64,000 nt of DNA from NCBI RefSeq assembly GCF_963259705.1, contig NC_081844.1, positions 47,105,501 to 47,169,500 on the forward strand. The letters run 5' to 3'. The notes beneath the pieces were generated by a model, which was not told the origin of the DNA, ran no database searches, and saw only the letters and a list, made by a program, of their open reading frames with translations. The stretch comes from Myotis daubentonii (lineage: Eukaryota; Chordata; Mammalia; Chiroptera; Vespertilionidae). How positions within the stretch are numbered: position 1 is the stretch's first letter; each line of letters opens with the position of its first letter. Below are positions 36,119 through 47,944 of the stretch, piece by piece. A program made the translations under genes and the position numbers.

Positions 36119-38014
36119 AAACAAAAAGAATCATTGGAATGTGTCCTGAGTAGAGACAGGGGATGGAACCTGGGAGCTCAGTTGAAGGACTGACTTTAGA
36201 TGGCAGCAAAGACAACTCTTTCATAACAAGGGTGAGGAGGCAGAGCACAGGAGGGTGGTCTGTGGGAGACGCAGTGGAGGATTTGTGAGGCTCTGGTGGC
36301 CTTGAGCTTATCACTGAGCTATGAATATGGGAGAAGAGGTACTGGAGGTTTGAGGAGAGAAGGAATAAAATAATCATCTAGGAGACTGAGAGAATATAGG
36401 GAAGAGGGAACAATGGAAGAGGGAATAACTACTGGTCAGTAGAATAACTACTGGTTAGTAGTTATTCCCTTAAGTTTGGGCTCTGAATTTGAAGTGGATC
36501 ATGTGCTTTTGTCCTGCCAAAGGTAGCCACACAAGTGCAGGTCGAGGAGAAACAGAGTTAGATGTAACTGAGGCTGTGGCTTTGCCACAAAAGTAAATCT
36601 AAAAGGGGCAAGTTTAAATGCTGCCAATCAAAAGAAGCCAGATTCACGAATCTCAGAGACTCTGTGTAGAGGTCTACTTATTCATTCAATGAAGATTTAC
36701 CAAATGCTACTCAGACAGAGGCCATCACTGAGCATGTGGAATAAACCAAGAAGCTGTTCACCAGCGATGCTGGGTGAGCTCATCCTGCACTCTTTGCTTA
36801 AAGTGTTAGTTACCGTCCTCCAAAGGATTTGCATGGTAGCAGCTTAGTAGCCTTTGAGTGAATAAGGGTAAATTCATCTCAACGATCTGTCAGTAAAAAA
36901 AACAAAACAAAAAAAACTTTAAAAATACATCAGGAGCTCCACAATGCTTGATTTTAAGCATATGCACCGACAATAGAATGTGCCACTTTTTAAATGTGAC
37001 TGCCACCATTCATGTTGAAAAATAAACAATTTAGAAATAGGACAGCTCCTTTTAGGAATTTAGGGCCCAAATCATGGAACTTTTATTTCTGTGTAATTAA
37101 ACTCGAATGTTCATATAGCAGAAAACTTAATCTACTTCCAGGTAACCCAATCAGTTCTGGGTTCTTCCTACTTTTTTTCTTCAATGTGTTTTGGGTTAAT
37201 ATTTTGCCAATTCAGGGCCCTCTACCTCCTAGGTCCCCTCTCCAAGAGCGCTCTAAGTTGGGGAGCTTTTTGTGTCATCTGGACTTTGGTGGGTGAGGCG
37301 TCTGCTTTTGGTCCTGTGTGTTCATTGCTGGGTCATTCACACAGGAAACCACACCGCTCACCCTTGGTTCCTGGTCCTCTGTCCCTGTCATATCTGATGC
37401 TCCCCACTCTCCGGCTGCCTGCATCCTGGAGGTCAGTCGGCATCTTCCTCCTCCCACTCAGGAGACATCTCCTGGTCAGTTAACTCATTCTGAGCTACTC
37501 TGTCCCCGCCCAGGAGCCTGGTAAATCTCTGGGCATTCTTTCATTCCAGTCCAGGGTTTCATAAAATAGTAAAAGGGCACCTTCAATCTTCTCCACATCT
37601 CCTTTTATGTTCTGCTGTGGCTATACCATGTGTTGGGGGTGACGAAGGTCCAATTGAGATTTGTGATCCCTTTTTCGTCATCCAGGGCATAGTTTCCTAC
37701 TACTTTTTCATCCTCCCTCCAGATTATCTGTTTGGTCTCAGCTCAGGGGAATGGAGTTTCCCTCTAATCCATTTCCTCCTGCCTTCTGGGGGTTCTTATC
37801 TCTTTGGGAGGGGGGGGGCACAAAAACTCCCTTATGTGCTGAATCAGTCAAGATTCTATGAGAGAATAAGAACCAGAAATATACATATGAAATAAATTGC
37901 TATACACACACACACACCACACACACATATATATATGCACATACAAACATATGCACACACATATAAGAATTGGTTTTTATATTATTTATGTATATGTTTA
38001 CATGTATTTTATAT

Positions 38015-38058
<44 letters not shown>
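36119..38058. other. Intron, mostly unique
   Basis: It contains a 13-bp perfect inverted repeat at 36421-36469, (CA)n at about 37903-37930 and (GATA)n at about 38016-38060. Overlapping frames at 37012-37895 have no domain match. Confidence 0.45.

Positions 38059-38060
<2 letters not shown>
38016..38060. repeat. (GATA)n microsatellite
   Basis: About 11 GATA units, directly beside a SPIN-like element. Confidence 0.95.
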
Positions 38061-38061
<1 letters not shown>

Positions 38062-38066
38062 TAGAG

Positions 38067-38278
38067 CAGTGGTTCTCAACCTTCTGGCCCTTTAAATACA
38101 GTTCCTCATGTTGTGACCCAAGCATAAAATTATTTTCGTTGCTACTTCATAACTGTAATGTTGCTACTGTTATGGATCATAATGTAAATATCTGATATGC
38201 AGGATGGCCTTAGGCGACCCCTGTGAAAGGGTCATTCGACCGCCAAAGGGGTCGCGACCCACAGGTTGAGAACCGCTG
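38067..38278 (-). mobile_element. SPIN-like hAT MITE, 212 bp
   Basis: Termini CAGTGGTTCTCAACC and GGTTGAGAACCGCTG, with GGGTCGCGACCC inside. Perfect 8-bp target duplication ATATAGAG at 38059-38066 and 38279-38286. The sequence matches, from memory, the SPIN (Space Invader) family, which is known for horizontal transfer among tetrapods including vesper bats. Confidence 0.93.
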
Positions 38279-38482
38279 ATATAGAGAGTGATTTATTTGA
38301 AAGAATTGGCTTACTTGATTGTGAGGTGTGGCTGGGCAAGTGAGCAATTCATAAGGCTGGAAACTCTTGAGAAGGAGTGGACACTGTGGTCCACAAGTAG
38401 AACTTTTTCTTCCTCAGGGAAACCTCAGTTGCTCTTGATTGGATGAAGCCCTCCTACATTATTGAGGGTAATCTCCTTTTAT

Positions 38483-38692
38483 TGTTGTTAATGTTTATTG
38501 ATTTTTAAAGAGCAAGGAAGGGAGAGAGAAAAACATTGATGTGAGAGAGAAACATCAATCAGTTTCCTCCCATACAGGCCCTACTGGGGATCAAACCTAT
38601 AACCTAGGTATGCGCCCTGACCAGGAATTGAACCTGCAACCTTTTGGTGCTCAGGATGATGCTCCAACCAAATGAGCCACCCGGCCAGGTGA
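38483..38692 (-). mobile_element. Ves SINE (minus)
   Basis: TTTATTGATTTTTAAAGAG through GAGCCACCCGGCCAGG. Confidence 0.92.
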
Positions 38693-39332
38693 CAGTGGTC
38701 TCCTTTACTTAAAGTGAACTGATTGTAGGTGCTAACAACATTTATAAGATGCCTTCACAGTCACACCTAGATGGTACTATAGCCTACTCAAGTTAACACA
38801 GAAAAGTAACCATCATGCACACATTCTTCTCACTCTGAGATTTATGTATAAATCCATCCTCTAAATCCTCCAGACAAATCAATAGTTCTGAGCTTAAAAA
38901 AAAGAAACATTATCTCCCAAAAAGCCTCATTATTGCCATGGAAATCTGGGCATTCAATATTTTTCAGCTAAAAGTTTATAAATTAATTCAAGCAGTAATA
39001 TATTTTTTGGTTCTCAGCTATAGTTGCCCTCCCTATGAAGCAATAACTATCACTGAATACATGAGTGAAAAATCTTGGCAACAAAAAAATTTATGGGAAA
39101 ATAAACTTCAGCCATTATCTTCAAATGTTATCCTGCTAACTTAACAGACGCCCCTAAGTGAGCCAAGATTTTTTTTTTTAAGTCAGATCAAATTGGATGG
39201 AAAGATATGAGCTTACTAAAATTATAACATATTCTGCCTAGTTTTTCTAGTTGTTTTTTTTTTTGGGGGGGGGGGGGCCTTGATTTCCATGGGAAGTAAT
39301 TGTAACAGGCATGTCTTTATGTTCTCCTAAGC
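38693..39332. other. Intron, nothing recognised
   Basis: Homopolymer T/G runs lie at about 39258-39278. Otherwise nothing. Confidence 0.45.
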
Positions 39333-39544
39333 CCGTGGTCGGCAAACTGCAGCTCTTGAGCCACATGTGGCTCTTTGGCCCCTTGATTGTGGCTCTTCCT
39401 AAGCCTTAGGAGTACCCTAATTAAGTTAATAACAATGTACCTACCTATATAGTTTAAGTTTAAAAAATTTGGCTCTCAAAAGAAATTTTAATCGTTGTAC
39501 TGTTGATATTTGGCTCTGTTGACTAATGAGTTTGCTGACCCCTG
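39333..39544 (+). mobile_element. hAT MITE (GTGGTCGGCAAACTG family), copy A
   Basis: 212 bp, starts CCGTGGTCGGCAAACTGC and ends GAGTTTGCTGACCCCTG. Same family as 40513-40724 in the opposite orientation, sharing GCTCTTTGGCCCC and TTTGGCTCTCAAAAG. Confidence 0.88.
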
Positions 39545-40504
39545 TGACCTAGGCTAATTATATAGTGAGACTATGAGTGGAATACGGCATGGACATTAAG
39601 CTGGTAACAATGAGTGGGTAGCACTAATAAAAAATCAGTCCATTTCTTTTCAATTCAGCACATAGCTTTACTTCCCATTCATTATTCCTAAATATTTGTT
39701 GCTATTCTAAACTCCCATGCTAAGCACAAGCAACATAACCATGATTTGTGGCATGGTCTCTGTCCTCAGAAAGCTGACTGAAGAGACGTATGTGGACAAA
39801 GTTATAATACAATGCAACAAGGGGCTGAAAGAATGAGATCAGCACAGGATGCTAAGAAAACAGAAAAGAGGCATATATTTCAGCCTGTGGAGGAAATAGA
39901 GGCTGTCAGGAGGCGGTGATATCCTGAGAAAAGCATAGGACGTTGGCAGATAAATAAGAAAGCCACACTGTCCACCCCGCTGCCATTTTGTTGGTAGGAG
40001 GCAGCAATGTGCGCAGACCATGGAAGGAGGGGGGCGGAGTTGAAGGGGGCGGCAAACAGTCTGTCCCTGGGTCAGTTCTGTGTGAGGCCTTAAGTCAGAC
40101 TGGATTCTGGGTACACAAAGTATCTCATTTACCAGGAGCCAATAGTATAGGTTATGAGAAAAACATAATAGAAGGTTGAAAATGAAAAACTGGACTGAGG
40201 CAATATTATGAAGAGATATAAGTGTCTGGATTTGGTCAGGAAAATTGAATTTTTTTATGCTCTTTTTTCAGTTTTACTGAGGTATGGATGACTGAAGTTT
40301 TCCAAGGAGTTTTATGTATACCAAGTACACACATCTCAAACCTAACCCAGCTCGTGCTCTCCCTCCCAGGAATGCCCCCCTGCTTTCCCCCCTCCCTTCT
40401 CCCCTTTCTTTCCCTACAGGCGTGCATCTCCTAAACTCCGAGGGACCCCACGAGACTTGCAACCAGGGCAGCCGTGGGCAGTGGCAGTTCATCCTGAGCT
40501 AACC
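39545..40504. other. Intron between two inverted hAT MITEs
   Basis: Unique sequence with chance frames only. Confidence 0.45.
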
Positions 40505-40512
40505 CCCTAGGC

Positions 40513-40724
40513 CAGTGGTCAGCAAACTCATTAGTCAACAGAGCCAAATATCAACAGTACAACGATTGAAATTTCTTTTGAGAGCCAAATTTTTTAAACT
40601 TAAACTATATAGGTAGGTACATTGTTATTAACTGAATTAGGGTACTCCTGAGGCTTAGGAAGAGCCACACTCAAGGGGCCAAAGAGCCGCATGTGGCTCG
40701 CGAGCCGCAGTTTGCCGACCATGG
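40513..40724 (-). mobile_element. hAT MITE (GTGGTCGGCAAACTG family), copy B
   Basis: Starts CAGTGGTCAGCAAACTC and ends GCAGTTTGCCGACCATGG. Perfect 8-bp target duplication CCCTAGGC at 40505-40512 and 40725-40732. Confidence 0.93.
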
Positions 40725-40732
40725 CCCTAGGC

Positions 40733-41285
40733 TCATTTCCCAGACCTTTCTTATGTCACTGTCCTCAGGTTTAATAAACATCCTCTAAAATTAAAAAAAA
40801 ACACACTCCAATTTAAAGTCTAAAGTGTTTCTTTAAAGGATAGCTCCTTTTAAACATCTGCTGATGCTATTCACAGGTTTAGTGAACTAGTTCAGGCATC
40901 CTGAAAACATTCTGTCTGATTCCTTTACTTTTGACAAAATATTCTTAAATGATCTATCCATTTTTTTTTGAAACCTCCATAAATTGTCTTAGCAACCCAT
41001 TGTTTAATAATCCTCGTTAAGAAATTATTCCTTATAAATAACACAAATATCCTCCCTGGCATTAGTGGACATAACAAACAGGAACTTCTTTCCCAAGTGA
41101 CTTGTCAAAAACAACAACAGCCACAACCCTTCAAGAGACACAACAGCTGCACTGGTCCCTCTGGTAAAATCTATTAGAAAATCTCCAATACAAGGAAACA
41201 GCTGCTGAAGTAGTTCATTGCTTGTTCCACACGTCTGCCAGCAGGGAATGCTTTCCCTTTGACTCTTCACCAACGCCTCAGTCCT
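40733..41285. other. Intron, nothing recognised
   Basis: No repeat family or exon seen. Confidence 0.45.
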
Positions 41286-41490
41286 GGGTTTCTCAGCCCA
41301 GGCGCTCTTCACATTTTAGGATAAATCTTTGGTTTGAGGATTGTGCATTGCTGGATGGTTAGCAGCATCCCTGGACTCTGCCTATTAGATGCTAATAGCA
41401 TCCCCAAAGTTGTGGAGATAAAAAATGTCTCTAGACTTTGCCAAATGCCCCCTGGGATGCAAAATCATCATTGCTTGAAAGCCACTGGCC
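41286..41490 (-). mobile_element. MER20-like hAT MITE (minus)
   Basis: GGTTTCTCAGCC, then TTAGCAGCATCCCTGG, then AAATGTCTCTAGACTTTGCC, then CCCCCTGGG is MER20 in reverse. Confidence 0.8.
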
Positions 41491-41520
41491 TTGCCCTACC
41501 TTCTTTCAAAAGGTCTAAAG

Positions 41521-41674
41521 CAGTGGTTCTCAAAAATTCTGTTTCTTTGTTATGAAGTGGGGCCACAACATTAGTAACAAAGAAACAGAATTTCTGGAGG
41601 ATAAGGCCCAGAAATCAGGATTTTAAAAAGATTCCCATGTAATTCTAATGTGCAGCCACGCTTGAGAACCACTG
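41521..41674 (-). mobile_element. MER5-like hAT MITE with internal inverted duplication
   Basis: Termini CAGTGGTTCTCAA and TTGAGAACCACTG, with perfect 8-bp target duplication GTCTAAAG at 41513-41520 and 41675-41682. The 3' half follows MER5A (GATTCCCATGTAATTCTAATG). The 5' half holds a 19-bp perfect inverted repeat. Confidence 0.85.
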
Positions 41675-42024
41675 GTCTAAAGAAAAGTAACCAATATTAC
41701 AAATCAGTTTTTTTTTTAATCTATAACTAAGAAATCAAATTTTCAAACATTTGAAGTATCTGTAAATAGCTTCAGATTATGTTTTTATTGTTAAAGATAT
41801 GCTCACTTAAAAAAAAAAAAAAGGCCAAATTTCCCTAAGGATATAAACTATTGAGTAGTATTTCTCCTTTCTCTTGACAGTATTGATTCCATTTCCCAAA
41901 GATGACCACTGTTAACAGTTTCTTGTTAATATATCAGAACTTTATAAACACAAGTATTATGTATACTCCTTTATTTTATATAAATAAGATCAACCTGTAT
42001 AGACTGTTTTTAATATGCTTTCTC

Positions 42025-42232
42025 GCCCTAGCTGGTTTGGCTCACTGGAGACTGAAGGGTCCCAGGTTCGATTCCGGTCAAGGGCATGTACCTTGGTTGC
42101 AGGCATATCCCCATTAGGGGGTGTGTGGGAGGCAGCTGATCGATGCTTCTCTCTCATCGATGTTTCTAACTCTCTATCCCTCTCCCTTCCTCTCTGTAAA
42201 AAAAAGCAATAAAATATATTTTTCAAAAAAAC
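42025..42232 (+). mobile_element. Ves SINE with A-box-side deletion
   Basis: Lacks about 24 bp between CTCACTGG and AGACTGAAGGG seen in other copies. Perfect 10-bp target duplication ATGCTTTCTC. Confidence 0.95.
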
Positions 42233-42242
42233 ATGCTTTCTC

Positions 42243-43018
42243 TATTTAATGATATGCCTTGAATATTTTATGTTACTAGATGTATATCTACCTCTCTTCA
42301 AATTGTTGAACTATATATGTAAACATATAGTTCAGTAATTACACCGTATAATTTAACACTCCTCTATTACAACTGATATTTTTATTTGTTTTGGTTTCAG
42401 ATAGCTGAAATAGTCATCACTTAAGATAGAAATTATCTCTAAAAGTAAATGATTAATGTAGGGGAAGTTTGTCTTTGTGTCGGTTTTGTTTTTCTATTCG
42501 GTTGGTTTTATTTCTTCCTAACAAGGTATTTTAGCAAATTGCCTCTATGCTTTTGATCATGTGAGTAATTATCTAAGAAAATAGGAATATTACATATTTT
42601 CCATAGATTGTAAAAATGCTGTAAATAAGTGATGAAATCCAATGAAACGCTTATCTTTGTGCTTACCCAAATCATAGCTGTACAGAAACCCTACAAACAT
42701 TTTAATTAAATGTACTCACCTCCTTTATTTTAAATTGAAGTGAGCAGTGACTGCAGTGATTTCAGAGCCATCGTGTTGAAATTTTCCATTTTAACAGTTA
42801 ATGTTGTTACAAAATAAGGTTTATCGTTCCACTGAGTGGGTTTTTCCAGGAGTTTCCCAGACACAATTGTAAGTTCTTGTGCACTTCTGTCAAGATCTGT
42901 CAGCAATAAAAGCTAAGTTTTATTTCATTAATGATAAGTCACTAGGGGCCTAGCTTCTGAGAAATGTTTATTGAAACCCTTTAGATTTTATTTCTCAGAG
43001 AAGGATTCAAGATTTGAA
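42243..43018. other. Intron left of the 290-bp inverted repeat
   Basis: AT-rich. A small hairpin around 42310-42335 (TGAACTATATATG/CATATAGTTCA). Nothing else recognised. Confidence 0.45.
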
Positions 43019-43308
43019 CATAATTTAAGAAATCAATTAATTTTTTTAAAAAGAGTCCTAATGGAAAAAATCACTCCAATGCGTAAAAACGCAAATAACT
43101 ATTACAGTCATATTTGATGCAACTTGGGGGAAAATGCTTAATAATTTAATAGCAGCAGCAGAAACATTTTTGATGAAGCACTTGCATCTCTTCCTTCTGA
43201 AAATCCTTTGTGATTAAGTGGAGAGGAAAAAAAGAGGAATAGTCATGTATGCAGATTGCCAAGTGAGACATAAGTATTGAGTGAATATCAGTGACTTTTT
43301 TCTGCCAG
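43019..43308 (+). repeat. Left arm of a 290-bp near-perfect inverted repeat
   Basis: This arm pairs with 43606-43895 on the opposite strand. I compared the arms base by base and found 3 differences in 290 (about 99% identity) and no gaps. The arms are equal in length and separated by 297 bp. No Ves, L1, hAT or Helitron sequence is recognisable in either arm, and no target duplication is visible outside them. Confidence 0.96.
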
Positions 43309-43605
43309 GTCAAGTCATGTCTCACCCAAAAATGATAGCCAGCCACAGCATAATCATCTTACAAGATGGGAACTGGTGCAATTTCCTCAAAACCACATTA
43401 TAAAAATACTCCACTGTACTTGCTCTCTGGCTTTGACCCTGAATTACATTGGTACTCCATTCAGTCAAAGAGAAAGCTACAATAGCTGCACAAAGTCTAG
43501 ACCATTTTTCCTTCTCTGTGTACTGCAGTTCACACAGATCCCCTGAAATGCATACAAAACATATACACATTTTTTAGTCATAGGAGAATAACAATAATTC
43601 ATCCT
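43309..43605. other. Unique 297-bp spacer between the inverted arms
   Basis: This is the loop of the foldback. It has a minus-strand open frame of about 82 codons (43322-43570) with no recognisable domain, probably chance. I see no repeat family in it. Confidence 0.6.
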
Positions 43606-43895
43606 CTGGCAGAAAAAAGTCACTGATATTCACTCAATACTTATGTCTCACTTGGCAATCTGCATACGTGACTATTCCTCTTTTTTTCCTCTCCACTTAA
43701 TCACAAAGGATTTTCAGAAGGAAGAGATGCAAGTGTTTCATCAAAAATGTTTCTGCTGCTGCTATTAAATTATTAAGCATTTTTCCCCAAGTTGCATCAA
43801 ATATGACTGTAATAGTTATTTGCGTTTTTACGCATTGGAGTGATTTTTTCCATTAGGACTCTTTTTAAAAAAATTAATTGATTTCTTAAATTATG
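43606..43895 (-). repeat. Right arm of the 290-bp inverted repeat
   Basis: This is the reverse complement of 43019-43308. The three differing pairs are 43130/43784, 43178/43736 and 43246/43668. In plus-strand RNA each is G opposite U, so the foldback would remain continuously paired. Both arms end abruptly. Confidence 0.96.
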
Positions 43896-44229
43896 CGTGA
43901 TGTTTGTATGAGATGAGAATATTCAATTTAAAAATTGTAATCACAAAAACTTAATTTCAAGTACCACTGAAAGAAAGATGTATTTACATCAACATTAAAT
44001 ATTAATGTATAACAAGCTAACTGGGCCAAATACCTCACCCATGTCATGTTGTCACCATCATGAACTGTCTGCTGCATCACTGAAACTCTGCTGTTTTAAT
44101 TCAGTTCTGAATCTATTTTGCTACCAAGTCTTAGTTGAAATTATCTTTTTAGATTTTTTCAATTACAGTCTATATTCAATATAGTTTTGTATTTGTCTTA
44201 TGTGTATAGTATAGTGGTTAGATAATCAT

Positions 44230-45340
44230 ATACTTTACAAAATGCTCCCCCCCTCCCCCCGCAGTGTTTTCACTATCCACCTGGCACTGTGCATAGTTGT
44301 GACAATGTTATTGACTATATTTTCTCTACTGTACTTTACATGGCCATGACTATTTTGTAACTACCATTTTTTACTTTTTAATCCCTTTACCTTTTTTCAC
44401 CTAGCCCCCTCCAATCCCCTCCCCTCTGGCAACCATCAGTCTGTTCTCTGTATCCATTAGTCTGTTTTAATTTTGTTTGTTCATTTATTCTGTTCTTTAA
44501 ATTCCACATATAAGTGAAATAATATGTTATTTGTCATTCTCAACTGACTTAGCATAATATCTTCTAGGTTCATCCATGCTGTTGCATATGGTAAGATTTC
44601 ATATTTTTTATGGCCAAGTAATATTCGATTGTACATAAGTACCACAGTTTTTTATCCCACTCCTCTAGTGTTGATTGGTACTTGGGTTGATAATATCTTA
44701 GCTATTATAAGTAATGTTGTAATGAACATAGGGGTGCATATATTCTTTTGAATTAGACTTTGGGGTTTCTTCAAATAAATGCTCAGAAATGGAATCACTG
44801 GGTCATAAGGCAGTTCCATTTTTAATTTTTTGAGGTCACTCCATACTGCTTTCCATAGTGACTGCACCAATCTGCTTTCCCACCACAGTGCATGAGGATT
44901 CCCTTTTCTCCACCTCTTCACCAATAATTTGTAGTTTATTTATTGATGATAGCCATTCTGACAGTTGTGAGGTGATATCTCATTGTGATTCTAATTTGCA
45001 TTTTCCTGATGATTAGTGACATTGAGCATATTTTTGTCATCTGTATGTCCTCTTTAGAGAAGTGTCTATTCAGACCTTCTGTCCTTTTCTTTTTTCAGAG
45101 CAGTTTTAGATTTATAGAAAAAATGAACATTAAGTACAAGAGCTCTTATATACACCCATTCCTCCATTCTCCCCTAAGGTTCCCCCTGTTAATTAATATC
45201 TTGCATTAATGTGGGGCATTTGTTACAATTGAAGCACTAGTATTGACGCATCAAAATCACCCAAAGTCCATAGTATATGGTAGCTCTGCCCATTTTTTTA
45301 TTGGATTGTTTGTTGAAATGATTAATTTTCTGATCTCAGT
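44230..45340 (-). mobile_element. Old L1 fragment, antisense, ORF2 end and 3' UTR
   Basis: The minus-strand frame at 44652-44924 contains [19 protein letters not shown] and NICTPMFITTLL, the L1 ORF2 C-terminus. 45090-45290 looks like a second, even older L1 3' UTR piece (AGAGCAGTTTTAGATTTATAG) inserted in it. Confidence 0.85.
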
Positions 45341-46539
45341 GTCTTTTTAATTCCCAATGCATAAATATATTCAGATATATAAAATATTTGATTTATTGTG
45401 GCTAGAAAGCCTTCAAGAATGTAATTAGAAATACCTCTACTTCTAAGGTACATATTTTCCCTGTGAAGTAACCTAGCAACATTTGCACTAAATCCCATTT
45501 TCTTAAACTTTTCTATCTCATCTATTCATTCCTTATGTAATAAGAGCTTGCTATCAACTTTAGGACTAAATAAATTTAATTTAATAGTAAGCAAACTGTT
45601 ATTCAAATGAAGTCATCTCCTATGTTCAAGTTAGACCTGTGTAGGGGAAGAAAAACTTTTCCTCTGCCCTTTTAGGTTCAGTACCTGGGGCCTGTGACTT
45701 AAAGTGACAGAGGGCAGAATGACAAGAGAAGAAGTTGATTTGTATGTATCCCAACAGGAGCTAATCAAAGAAGCTGGCTTACTCTGGTTAAACTTAGAGG
45801 TTTATGTCCCTGACTTAAGGAAAAGGAAATGGGAAGCAAAGGCTTCTAGGGAAAAACAAGTAAACTTCTTTAAGACAAATAGGTTTTTAGGAAAGCAAAG
45901 GTGAGCTAAGAAAGTTTGTGATAATGTTTCTGTATGCAGAAGCAAGTAGTCTTTCCCTCTTCCTCAGGCCATGACACTTAGGTTAGGTTTATTCTTGGTC
46001 TCTTTCCTGAGAGTAGATTCTTCCTGAAAAGGGGGTTTTTGACAGCCTCATTTCCAAGAAGTTTCTTCTTTTAGTCAGATAAGGGAAGATCCCAGGAGGC
46101 TTCTTTCTGCATCTATTGATTCTCAAATGTCTTCAGCTTAAAATAACCTTCATACCAACTCTGGGGTTCTCAATGGGTTCCCACACCTATTCAATGAAAT
46201 TTTTTTTAAAAAAAGTAGAAGGAGTAGGAGCAGGAACAGTAGGAGGAGGGGATAAAATTATCACTTTCATACAAATATAAAATTAAAATGTCTCAAAGAC
46301 TTTATTTAACTCATTTGCTAATGAGGAAACCAATAAGATGTTACAATCGATTCAAAGAATTAAAAGCATATATAATTTACTTCAGCATTCCTATATATGT
46401 ATATATATATAAGAATGCTGCAGTAAATTTGCTGAATACATGCAAAAATGTATAATCAGTCTATCTCACAATCTGTTTTTGTCCCACACAATCTATATTA
46501 CTATGGACAAGAGTCATTTGCATTACTATAAATTTTTAA
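45341..46539. other. Intron with an unnamed old repeat
   Basis: 45650-46200 resembles 49215-50035 (TTCAGCTTAAAATAACCTT versus CTCAGTTCAAAATAATCTT). The plus-strand frame 45704-45904 is within it. A hairpin lies at 46383-46420. Confidence 0.4.
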
Positions 46540-46800
46540 AATAATTCTTTATTGTTGAAAATATTGCATATGCCCCCCCCATTGACCCCCTCCAGACTGC
46601 CCCCAAGCTCCCCACCCCAAGCCCTCACTGCCCCACTGTCTGTGGCCATGGGCCATGCATATATGCATACAAGTTTCTTGGTTGATTACTTCCCACCCAC
46701 CCACCCTCCCCCGCCTTCCCTCCAAGTTTCCTCACTCTGTTCTTCAATGTCTCTGGATCCACTCACTCCGTTCATCAGTACTGTAAATAGTCTGCAAACT
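46540..46800 (-). mobile_element. Bat L1 3' UTR (minus)
   Basis: Its reverse reads CTTGTATGCATATATGCATGG, like the 3' UTR of the full-length L1 here (CTTGTATGCATGCATATAAG), beside a C-rich (G-rich on minus) tract. Confidence 0.75.
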
Positions 46801-47559
46801 AGAGTTGTAAAATAGCTCAAAGACAATATAAGGTGGAGATAACCTGGCCCAAGGAACCTTATCTTTTTTGCCCATTGCAGTGTCTTTCACAATTTTTTCT
46901 GTCATATCTTTGCCTTTTATTTATAACTTTTTAATTTTATGTCCTAATTTGACTAGGCAGAGTTCTGTGACCAAATAAAGTTGTGGCCAACTTCCTTCAT
47001 TAATCTCTTCACTGTCACATTGAATTCTCATTCTTTTCTTATTCCTTCCATCTGACAGGGCCACAATCATAATACATATTGCAATGGAGTTTGAGTATCT
47101 CCTATCTTTTCTCTGACTCTATCTGCACTCACAACACTGGAGACATACTAAGAACACATGCGAAGAACAACACAGAAACTTCATGGGCTTAGCTTCTTCC
47201 TCTTTCACCTCGTGACTCTTGGTTATATAACAAATCAACTCCCATACATATGTAGAATTTTGCATGAGAACATGGGGCTCTTCCAAGGGTTGTTAAGCAT
47301 TACATACTGGCTGGTCAGCAAACAATGACACATGTTCTCAGCACTACACACTCTGTTTCAACCTTAGTTATCAAATACAGTTACTAAATTATTGAGGTTC
47401 AATGCTCTGAATAAGGCTAGGTCTGTTCTTACCAATTTTGTTATTGGAGTATCCAACTTGCAGCCTTTATAGGCCCAGATGTGTGACAATTCAAATACAA
47501 AACTATTCAAAAGTTGGCATACCAACCACACTTAAAGGATCCTATCTAATGCAAACAGT
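46801..47559. other. Intron, nothing recognised
   Basis: No repeat family or exon seen. Confidence 0.45.
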
Positions 47560-47944
47560 GATCCCTCACATTCAAATACCAATACCCTTTTGCAAAAGAA
47601 ATTCTACCTTATATGAGAACATGGATGAGCCTTGAGGACATTATGCTAAATGAAATAAGCTAATTACAGAAGGACAATACTCCATGATTCTACTTATAGG
47701 AGTTATTTAAAACAGTCAAATTCATGGAAGCAGAGAGTAGAATATTGGGTTCCAGGGGCTGGGAGCTGGGGGAAATGAAAGGTTGCTAATCAATAGGTAA
47801 ATAATTTCAGTTCTGCAAGATGAATAAGTTATAGAGATCTGCTGTGCAACATTGTGCCTGTAGATAACAATACTGTATTGTACACTTGAAAATTTGTTAA
47901 GAGGATATATCTCATGTGAAGTGTTCTTACCACAATAAAACATA
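47560..47944 (+). mobile_element. L1 3' end (plus)
   Basis: ACATTATGCTAAATGAAATAAG, then CATGATTCTACTTATAGGAG, then TACTGTATTGTACACTTG, then CCACAATAAAAC form an L1 ORF2 end plus 3' UTR. Confidence 0.75.

Noticed and set aside
37012..37895. Several overlapping 60-99 codon frames on both strands
   Set aside because: No homology recognised and no exon signals in register; chance frames in a less AT-rich stretch.
43322..43570. 82-codon minus-strand frame in the loop of the 290-bp inverted repeat
   Set aside because: No recognisable motif, and it lies antisense within an intron; length is within chance.
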